A DNA stretch of 5,092 bases from an uncultured Peptococcaceae bacterium (lineage in GTDB: Bacteria > Bacillota > Peptococcia > Peptococcales > Peptococcaceae), in contig CABVBB010000205.1 in assembly GCA_902496505.1 (NCBI GenBank), positions 1-5,092 on the forward strand, in the 5' to 3' direction. The position numbers were made by a program, and so were the translations under genes. A model generated the notes under the pieces. It was not told the DNA's origin. It did not search any database and was given only the letters and a program-made list of their open reading frames with translations. Shown in pieces: positions 1-5,056 of the stretch. How positions within the stretch are numbered: the first letter of the stretch is position 1; each line of letters starts with the position of its first letter.

Positions 1-1
1 C

Positions 2-136
2 GGCGATTCTCAAGGCGTTGATGTGGTGCTCTGGATCATCGTCGGCATCTGCATCCTGACTGCCGTATCCTCCCTGATATTGCCCGAAGACCCCGACATA
101 GCCTCCCGCCTTGGTAAGAAAGCCGTCTCGGCCTAA
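2..136 (+). CDS. C-terminal end of an integral membrane protein, probably a transporter (5'-truncated)
   Basis: An open frame enters from the left edge and stops at TAA 134-136, giving 44 residues. A hydrophobic stretch (VVLWIIVGICILTAVSSLIL) of about 20 residues can span the membrane once. It is followed by a short polar tail (PEDPDIASRLGKKAVSA) whose lysines and arginine suit a cytoplasmic end. A final helix with a short cytoplasmic tail is typical of major facilitator transporters, but 44 residues are too few to name a family. The gene has the same direction as the cas genes, but the tracrRNA promoter and terminator lie between them, so it is probably a flanking chromosomal gene without a CRISPR role. 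No clear terminator is seen after its stop. That this is a real coding end is fairly likely; the transporter reading is inference. Confidence 0.6.
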   Translation, partial: GDSQGVDVVLWIIVGICILTAVSSLILPEDPDIASRLGKKAVSA

Positions 137-177
137 GCGGTGCGTGCGGCGGTGAAGATGAGATCCTGGGGAAAATA

Positions 178-206
178 TTGACAGCTGTCTTATGATCTGC
201 TAGAAT
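178..206 (+). promoter_or_regulatory. Sigma-70/SigA-type promoter of the tracrRNA
   Basis: A perfect -35 box TTGACA lies at 178-183. After exactly 17 bp comes TAGAAT (201-206), one mismatch from the -10 consensus, with a TG extension at 198-199. Transcription should start about 7 bases later, near 213-215, which is just before the anti-repeat begins at 219. The position fits a primary tracrRNA whose 5' end needs almost no trimming. It is the best promoter in the window on the plus strand and may also feed cas9 by read-through. Confidence 0.85.
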
Positions 207-218
207 ATAAATCATAAT

Positions 219-255
219 AGTATATCATTCCAAGAACTATTAAGGTTGCTACAAT
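219..255 (+). repeat. Anti-repeat (degenerate CRISPR repeat copy within the tracrRNA)
   Basis: On the plus strand this stretch matches the plus-strand form of the array repeat at 4982-5017. The first 18 bases are identical (AGTATATCATTCCAAGAA), TAAGG and CTACAA are also shared, and the middle differs with one extra base. The differences form the internal loops of the crRNA:tracrRNA duplex, and the paired segments are conserved. The match links this tracrRNA to this array and fixes the crRNA strand as minus. Confidence 0.92.
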
Positions 256-278
256 AAGGTAGAAAACCGAAAAGCTCT

Positions 279-311
279 AACGACCTGCCTTCGGTAGGTC
301 GTTATCTTTTT
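279..311 (+). terminator. Rho-independent terminator of the tracrRNA
   Basis: AACGACCT (279-286) pairs perfectly with AGGTCGTT (296-303). The stem extends by a G-U (287/295) and a C-G (288/294) pair around the loop CTTCG, and TTTTT follows at 307-311. The hairpin probably also serves as the 3' stem-loop of the mature tracrRNA. It sits 35 bp before the cas9 start, so it also attenuates any transcription entering cas9 from the tracrRNA promoter. Confidence 0.88.
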
Positions 312-330
312 ATAGGGGGAAATGATGGAT

Positions 331-337
331 AAAGGAG
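331..337 (+). promoter_or_regulatory. Ribosome binding site of cas9
   Basis: AAAGGAG ends 9 bases before ATG 347 and decides the cas9 start. The ATGs at 322 and 325 are in another frame. Starting here places the RuvC-I aspartate at residue 8, as in close Cas9 relatives. Confidence 0.85.
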
Positions 338-346
338 CGGAAAGCG

Positions 347-3300
347 ATGTATTACAAAATTGGTTTGGACATCGGCATTACGTCAGTAGGCTGGGCTGCG
401 GTCGAGCTCAATACAGAGGATGAGCCGATCCGCATCATTGACTTAGGTGTCAGAATTTTCGATGCGGCGGAAAATCCCAAAGACGGCGCGTCTCTGGCCC
501 TGCCCCGCAGAGAGGCCCGCAGTGCCCGGCGTCGTCTGAGACGGCATCGGCACCGATTGGAGCGGATCAAATATTTGCTGGAGCAAAAAAATTACCTGAC
601 ACGGGAAGAGATCGCTGCCATCTATGACAGCGGCCAACCCTTGGAGGATATTTACAGCATCCGTGTGCGGGCGCTGGATGAAGTGCTGAACAAAGAGGAC
701 TGGGTAAGACTGCTCATCCATTTGGCCCAGCGGCGCGGCTTTAAGTCCAACCGCAAGAGCGATACGCAGGCGGACAAGGAGGCAGGCCGCTTGACCCAGG
801 CAGTGGCGGACAATCAGGCGCTGTTTGCTGAGAAAGGCTACCGCACAGTGGGAGAGATGCTCTATCGTGATGAAAAATTCCGCGAGGCTAAGCGCAATAA
901 GAAAGACAGCTATTTAAATACGGTGGATCGTGCTATGTTGGTGGCGGAGATCGAGCTGCTCTTTGCTAAACAGCGGCAGTGGGGCAATCCCTGGGCTGAT
1001 GAAACGCTGGAAGCAGCATATCTGGCTATTTTCACCTCGCAGCGGTCCTTTGATCAGGGGCCTGGCGGCAACAGCCCGTATGGCGGAGATATGATCGCCA
1101 AGATGGTGGGCAGCTGCACCTTTGAACCAGAGGAGAAGCGTGCGGCCAAGGCCGCTTATACGTATGAATACTTTACCCTGCTGCAAAAGCTCAATCATCT
1201 GCGCGTGGGCAGCACAGGCAGCTGGCGGCGTTTGACTGATCAGGAACGCTTCCATTTGGTGGATCTGGCCAAGGCTAAGGCCAATCTGACCTATGCCAGC
1301 CTGCGCAAGGCGCTCAAGCTATCGGCCAGCGAATATTTTTCTGACCTTTCTTATGGCGCAAAGCCGGTGGACGAGGTGGAGAAGAAGGCCAAGTTCCCGG
1401 CCTTTACCGCTTATCATACATTGCGTAAGGCGCTCAGTGTGCGGGGCGAGCACCGCATCGACGCTTATACGGTGGAGCAGCTCAATGCTGTGGCCTATGG
1501 GCTGACAGTGTATAAAAGCGATGACAAGCTGCGGGAATATTTTGCGGAGAACAATATCCCCGCGGAAGATCAGGACGCGCTCTTAGCAGTGCCCTCTTTC
1601 AGCAAATTTGGCCACTTGTCGATCAAAGCCTGCGAAAAGATCCTGCCTCATTTGGAGCTGGGACTCAATTACAATGACGCCTGTACGCAGGCAGGCTATG
1701 ATTTTCAAGGTCATGCCAGTGGGGAAAAGAGCAAATTTCTGCCAGCGGTCGTGCCGGAATTTGAAGATATCACCAATCCCGTGGTGCGGCGGGCGGTAGC
1801 GCAGACCATCAAAGTCATCAATGCTCTGATCCAGCGCTATGGCGACTCCCCAGCGTATGTGTCTATCGAGCTGGCCCGCGAGATGGCCAAGGATTTTCAG
1901 GAGCGCAAGGCTCTGGAAAAAGAAATGGCGGGCAATCAAGCGGAAAATGAGCGCATCAAGGAGCGTATCCGGACGGAATTTGGCAAAACCAATCCTACCG
2001 GGCTGGATATCGTCAAGTACAAGCTCTGGCAGGAACAGGATGGACACTGCGCCTATTCGCTCAAGCCTTTGGAGATCCAGCGGTTGTTTGACACAGGCTA
2101 TGCGGAGATCGATCATATCATCCCCTACAGTCAGAGCTTTGACGACCGCTATACCAATAAAGTGCTGGTGCTGACTGCAGAAAATCAGCATAAGGGCAAT
2201 CGCCTGCCTATGGTCTATTTGACCGCGCAGGGGCGTCAAGAGGACTTCATCGTCTGGGTCAAGCAGCAGATCAAAAATAAGCGCAAGCAGGAAGCGCTGC
2301 TTAAGACAGAGATCACGCCAGAGGAAGAGGCGGCCTTTAAGGAACGCAATCTTAATGATACTAAGTATATCTCTCGACTATTGTATAATTACCTCAAGGA
2401 TCATTTGCTGCTCACGCCTAATCTGACTGGCCGCAAAAAGACCATCATGGCGGTCAACGGCGCAGTAACGGCCTATATGCGCAAGCGCTGGGGGCTCACC
2501 AAGCTCCGGGAGGATGGCGATTTGCATCATGCGCTGGACGCGGTGGTGATCGCCTGCGTGACTGATGGCATGATCAAGCGGGTCAGCGATTACAGCAAAG
2601 GGTACAAGGATCGCTATGCAGCAGAGGGTGAGGCGGTCATCGACCGTTTGACCGGCGAAGTGGTGCACCGCTTCCCCTTGCCCTGGCCGGAATTCCGGCA
2701 GGAATTGGACATGCGGCTTTCCCGCGATCCTGAGGCGCTTCGGGCACAGCTCTATCTGCCCAGCTATGCCGAGGTCGAGGAGCTCGAGCCAGTCTTCGTC
2801 TCCCGTATGCCCAAGCGCAAGGTCAAGGGCGCCGGTCATATGGAGACTATCCGCAGCCCGAGAGAATTGGAAGAAGGATATGTTATTTCCAAAAAGCCTC
2901 TGACAGCGCTCAAGCTGGACAAAGACGGCGAGATCGACGGTTACTATAAACCCAGCAGCGACCGCCTTCTCTACGAGGCTTTGCGCAAGCAGCTGCAGCT
3001 CTATGGCGGTAAGGGAGACAAGGCTTTCGCGGAGCCGTTTTATAAGCCCACGACCAGCGGCAAGCCCGGGCCGTTGGTGCGCTCAGTGAAGATCCGTGAA
3101 AAAGCCACCTTGACAGTACCAGTACACCAAGGCCGCGGCGCAGCAGCCAATGGCGATATGATCCGCATAGACGTCTTCTGGGTGGCTGGCGAAGGGTATT
3201 ACTTTGTCCCCATCTATGCCGCTGATACGGTGAGAGCTGAGCTGCCGAATAAGGCAGTGGTTGCCTTTAAGGCGTATGACGATTGGAAAGAGATGCGAGA

Positions 3301-3631
3301 TGAGGATTTCATCTTTTCTCTGTACCCCAATGATCTGCTGAAGGTCACTGCCAAAAAACCTATGACCTGGACGGTCTGCAATGAGAAGAGTAGTCTGCCT
3401 AAGACGCGGCAAGAGAACGAATGCTTCTGTTACTATGTATCAGCATCAATAAGTACGGGAAGTTTGAATGTTATCGATCATGATAAGACTTATAAAATCC
3501 AAAGTTTAGGTATCAAGACGTTGCTCAAGCTGGAAAAGTATCAAGTGGATGTGCTGGGCCGGAGGCATTTGGTCAAGCATGAGAAACGGCAAGGTTTTCA
3601 AGCGATGAAACGAGATCCCCACCAACAGTAA
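347..3631 (+). CDS. cas9: Type II-C CRISPR-associated endonuclease Cas9
   Basis: RNA-guided DNA endonuclease that, bound to crRNA:tracrRNA, cuts both strands of PAM-flanked target DNA in the cytoplasm. At 1094 residues it has the compact II-C size. Domains in order: RuvC-I (about 1-45; IGLDIGITSVGW, D8), arginine-rich bridge helix (about 52-80), REC lobe (about 80-470), RuvC-II (VSIELAREM, E508), HNH (about 545-660; EIDHIIP with D589 and H590, and N613 in AENQHKGN), RuvC-III (DLHHALDA, H728 and D731), then wedge and PAM-interacting regions (about 795-1094, with PVFVSRMPKR, FSLYPNDL and EKYQVDVLG). All catalytic residues are present, so both nucleases should be active. Many segments resemble Geobacillus GeoCas9 from memory, including the C-terminus. 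The PAM cannot be read from sequence and should not be assumed to be that of GeoCas9. The gene is first in the cas operon, 31 bp before cas1. No separate strong promoter is seen between the tracrRNA terminator and the start. Confidence 0.97.
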   Translation: MYYKIGLDIGITSVGWAAVELNTEDEPIRIIDLGVRIFDAAENPKDGASLALPRREARSARRRLRRHRHRLERIKYLLEQKNYLTREEIAAIYDSGQPLEDIYSIRVRALDEVLNKEDWVRLLIHLAQRRGFKSNRKSDTQADKEAGRLTQAVADNQALFAEKGYRTVGEMLYRDEKFREAKRNKKDSYLNTVDRAMLVAEIELLFAKQRQWGNPWADETLEAAYLAIFTSQRSFDQGPGGNSPYGGDMIAKMVGSCTFEPEEKRAAKAAYTYEYFTLLQKLNHLRVGSTGSWRRLTDQERFHLVDLAKAKANLTYASLRKALKLSASEYFSDLSYGAKPVDEVEKKAKFPAFTAYHTLRKALSVRGEHRIDAYTVEQLNAVAYGLTVYKSDDKLREYFAENNIPAEDQDALLAVPSFSKFGHLSIKACEKILPHLELGLNYNDACTQAGYDFQGHASGEKSKFLPAVVPEFEDITNPVVRRAVAQTIKVINALIQRYGDSPAYVSIELAREMAKDFQERKALEKEMAGNQAENERIKERIRTEFGKTNPTGLDIVKYKLWQEQDGHCAYSLKPLEIQRLFDTGYAEIDHIIPYSQSFDDRYTNKVLVLTAENQHKGNRLPMVYLTAQGRQEDFIVWVKQQIKNKRKQEALLKTEITPEEEAAFKERNLNDTKYISRLLYNYLKDHLLLTPNLTGRKKTIMAVNGAVTAYMRKRWGLTKLREDGDLHHALDAVVIACVTDGMIKRVSDYSKGYKDRYAAEGEAVIDRLTGEVVHRFPLPWPEFRQELDMRLSRDPEALRAQLYLPSYAEVEELEPVFVSRMPKRKVKGAGHMETIRSPRELEEGYVISKKPLTALKLDKDGEIDGYYKPSSDRLLYEALRKQLQLYGGKGDKAFAEPFYKPTTSGKPGPLVRSVKIREKATLTVPVHQGRGAAANGDMIRIDVFWVAGEGYYFVPIYAADTVRAELPNKAVVAFKAYDDWKEMRDEDFIFSLYPNDLLKVTAKKPMTWTVCNEKSSLPKTRQENECFCYYVSASISTGSLNVIDHDKTYKIQSLGIKTLLKLEKYQVDVLGRRHLVKHEKRQGFQAMKRDPHQQ

Positions 3632-3647
3632 GTAAACCATTTAGGCT

Positions 3648-3654
3648 GAGGGAG
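3648..3654 (+). promoter_or_regulatory. Ribosome binding site of cas1
   Basis: GAGGGAG ends 8 bases before ATG 3663. It supports that start over the out-of-frame ATGs at 3655 and 3658, which lie too close to the site. Confidence 0.75.
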
Positions 3655-3662
3655 ATGATGAG

Positions 3663-4568
3663 ATGGCCTACCGCAATCTGGTGATCACCAATCCGGCTCG
3701 TCTCAGTGTGCGGCGTCAGAAGCTGCTGATCGTCACCGATACTGAGCGGACCATCCCCATCGAAGACATTTTGACCATCATGCTGGAAAACCAGCAGATC
3801 ACCGTGACGGGAGCGGTGCTGAGCCGGCTGGCCGAGGCAGGGGTGTTGATCTATGTCTGTGACGATCGGCATTTGCCGTCGGCAGTCTTTACTCCAGTTT
3901 ATCAACACAGCCGGCGACTATCAGTACTGGAAAGTCAGCTGGCTTTGTCCAAGCCATATCAGAAGCAGCTTTGGCAGCAGATCATCTGCCAGAAGATCGC
4001 CAATCAAGCCAAATGCCTGGAGCTGTGCGGCAAAGATGCACAGCCCCTGTATGCGATGGTTCGGGAGGTGCGCTCCGGCGATACCACTAATGTCGAGGCC
4101 ACTGCAGCGGTCTATTATTTCACTACGCTTTTTGGCTCAGGCTTCATCCGGCGGGATGGCCAGCTGATCAATGGCGCGCTGAATTATGGCTACAGCTTGC
4201 TGCGGGGCCTAGTGGCGCGGGCTCTGGCCATCTATGGCTTCGAGCCCTCTCTGGGTCTGCACCATCACAATGCGCTGAATGCCTTCAATCTGGCCGATGA
4301 TCTGCTGGAGCCTTTTCGACCCTTGGTCGATCTGTATGTTGCTGGGCAGGAGGAACTGTGGGCAGAGGAAATCTATACCCTAAGTCCTGACCATAAGCAG
4401 GGGCTGTATCGTTTGTTGAGCATGACCATGTTGTCAGGAGGAGAATGTCATGCTGCCCATTACGCTGTTGAGCGCCTCGTCAAGAGTCTGTCAGCCTGCG
4501 TGACGCAGGGGCAGGGCATACTGCTCCTGCCTGAGCTGCTGCCCTTGACGCAGCACAGGTATGAGTAG
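3663..4568 (+). CDS. cas1: Type II CRISPR-associated endonuclease/integrase Cas1
   Basis: Metal-dependent integrase that with Cas2 forms the complex inserting new spacers into the array; in type II systems Cas9 also helps choose PAM-flanked spacers. The 301 residues are normal for a type II Cas1. The start MAYRNLVITNPARLSV leads into the N-terminal beta-rich domain (about 1-80, with QQITVTGAVLSRLAEAG). The C-terminal helical domain carries the metal-binding triad: E145 in NVEATAAVYYF, H201 in GLHHHN, and E216 in LADDLLEPFRP. The spacings E145-H201 (56) and H201-E216 (15) equal those of Streptococcus pyogenes Cas1 (E149, H205, E220), which supports the assignment and an active enzyme. The gene follows cas9 by 31 bp and its last 8 bases overlap cas2, so the three are probably co-transcribed. 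No internal promoter is evident before it. Confidence 0.96.
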   Translation: MAYRNLVITNPARLSVRRQKLLIVTDTERTIPIEDILTIMLENQQITVTGAVLSRLAEAGVLIYVCDDRHLPSAVFTPVYQHSRRLSVLESQLALSKPYQKQLWQQIICQKIANQAKCLELCGKDAQPLYAMVREVRSGDTTNVEATAAVYYFTTLFGSGFIRRDGQLINGALNYGYSLLRGLVARALAIYGFEPSLGLHHHNALNAFNLADDLLEPFRPLVDLYVAGQEELWAEEIYTLSPDHKQGLYRLLSMTMLSGGECHAAHYAVERLVKSLSACVTQGQGILLLPELLPLTQHRYE

Positions 4569-4881
4569 ATTTATGCGTATGCTGGTGTTCTTCGACCTGC
4601 CAGTACAGACCAAAGGCCAGCGCAAAGCCGCTGCCAAATTCCGCAGCTTTCTCCTCAGCGACGGTTATTATATGGTCCAGTACTCTGTTTACGCCCGCGT
4701 CTGCAACAGCTACGATACCGTGGAGAAGCATCATGCTCGGCTGAAAAGCGCCATCCCCAATGACGGAGCCATTCGTCTGCTGGTCATTACAGAGAAACAG
4801 TATCAAAAGATGGAGCTGCTGCTTGGTAAACCATCGCCTGATGATCAACCCATGACCAGTATCCAGCTGGAGCTTTTTTGA
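4561..4881 (+). CDS. cas2: CRISPR-associated protein Cas2
   Basis: Small ferredoxin-fold protein that as a dimer bridges two Cas1 dimers in the spacer-integration complex; its own nuclease activity is not needed for integration in systems studied. The 106 residues are the usual size. Seen here: the first beta strand and conserved aspartate (MRMLVFFDLPV, D12), then the type II-typical FRSFLLSDGYYMVQYSVYARV, HHARLKSAIP and VRLLVITEKQY, and a C-terminal tail ending in LELF. The ATG overlaps the end of cas1 by 8 bp (ATGAGTAG), which suggests translational coupling; only a weak site (CAGG, 4556-4559) lies before it. A second in-frame ATG at 4573 (MRMLVFF) also gives a complete Cas2 and cannot be excluded as the true start. 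Confidence 0.95.
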   Translation: MSRFMRMLVFFDLPVQTKGQRKAAAKFRSFLLSDGYYMVQYSVYARVCNSYDTVEKHHARLKSAIPNDGAIRLLVITEKQYQKMELLLGKPSPDDQPMTSIQLELF

Positions 4882-4909
4882 AAAAAACGTGCTGATTCGC
4901 TGAAATAAC

Positions 4910-4935
4910 GCCTGCAATTTTAAAAATAAGCAGGC
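4910..4935. repeat. Small inverted repeat between cas2 and the terminator
   Basis: GCCTGC (4910-4915) and GCAGGC (4930-4935) are perfect complements separated by 14 A/T bases. The stem is short and no T-run follows it on the plus strand. It abuts the larger terminator stem and might help slow polymerase or protect the 3' end of the cas mRNA. Its function is unproven. Confidence 0.35.
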
Positions 4936-4936
4936 C

Positions 4937-4972
4937 AAAAAGCCCTTCAAACCATGATTTGAAGGGCTTTTG
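4937..4972. terminator. Bidirectional Rho-independent terminator between the cas operon and the CRISPR array
   Basis: AAAAGCCCTTCAAA (4938-4951) and TTTGAAGGGCTTTT (4958-4971) form a perfect 14 bp stem around the loop CCATGA. Both strands have a T-run at the 3' side of the stem: four T on the plus strand (cas operon) and five on the minus strand (array transcript). The position between two convergent units, cas2 ending at 4881 and the array entering from the right, fits termination of both. Confidence 0.88.
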
Positions 4973-4981
4973 ACGTTCCCT

Positions 4982-4990
4982 AGTATATCA
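4982..4990 (-). promoter_or_regulatory. Extended -10 promoter in the terminal repeat, facing the terminator
   Basis: This is the same TGATATACT element in the last repeat before cas2. Transcription would start near 4975, at the edge of the 4937-4972 terminator stem, so it should yield at most a very short RNA. The terminator may keep such starts from running antisense into cas2. Confidence 0.5.
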
Positions 4991-5047
4991 TTCCAAGAAA
5001 CATAAGGGAACTACAACGCTCGATGATGTTGATGCTCTGGTTGCCGA

Positions 5048-5056
5048 AGTATATCA
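5048..5056 (-). promoter_or_regulatory. Extended -10 promoter at the 3' end of a CRISPR repeat
   Basis: On the minus strand the repeat ends TGATATACT: a TG extension, one base, then TATACT, one mismatch from TATAAT. No good -35 box lies 17 bp upstream in the repeat, as usual for extended -10 promoters. A start about 7 bases downstream would fall near 5041, within the spacer, leaving about 24 bases of spacer before the next repeat. Neisseria meningitidis has promoters at the same place in its repeats. Here the role is inferred from sequence. Confidence 0.65.

Larger units (their letters stand above)
214..311 (+). ncRNA. tracrRNA of the type II-C system (about 98 nt)
   Basis: This RNA pairs with the crRNA repeat and anchors it in Cas9. 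Its 5' part (219-255) is complementary to the minus-strand repeat: 18 bp without mismatch (219-236 against the repeat 3' end), a small internal loop, 5 bp (TAAGG, 241-245), a 3x3 internal loop, then CTACAAT (249-255) pairing with the repeat start GTTGTAG with a terminal G-U. The sequence CTACAATAAGG is what II-C tracrRNAs such as that of Neisseria meningitidis have at the anti-repeat/nexus junction. Next come a possible 3 bp nexus hairpin (GGT 258-260 with ACC 266-268, loop AGAAA), a single-stranded linker with GCTCT (274-278), and a terminator hairpin ending in T5 (307-311). The 5' end is inferred from the promoter and the 3' end from the T-run; each may be off by a few bases. Confidence 0.9.

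Noticed and set aside
17..48. Partial resemblance of the spacer to the upstream membrane-protein gene (shared TTGATG and GCTCTGG)
   Set aside because: The shared blocks are short and differently spaced, so this is not a protospacer and not evidence of self-targeting.
322..423. Short upstream frame starting ATGATGGATAAA before cas9
   Set aside because: The G-rich stretch before it (315-319) is too close to the ATG to act as a good ribosome binding site, while AAAGGAG is well placed for ATG 347. Nothing supports a real leader peptide.
1583..2239. Open frame of 218 codons on the minus strand inside cas9
   Set aside because: It lies fully within cas9, opposite the RuvC-II and HNH regions whose motifs are clearly conserved on the plus strand. 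It shows no recognisable domain and is explained as a shadow frame.
4869..4893. T-run and A-run at the cas2 stop as a terminator
   Set aside because: The stem would be nearly all A-T with almost no loop and would overlap the last codons of cas2. The 14 bp stem at 4937-4972 is a far better terminator.
4480..4950. Open frame of 156 codons on the minus strand across cas2
   Set aside because: It covers cas2, the cas1 end and the terminator, and the plus-strand Cas2 motifs account for the sequence. No convincing ribosome binding site or family features are seen.
4882..4981. A csn2 or cas4 gene after cas2, which would indicate subtype II-A or II-B
   Set aside because: There are only 100 bases between cas2 and the first repeat, with no open frame of useful length. 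Such a gene elsewhere in the genome cannot be excluded.
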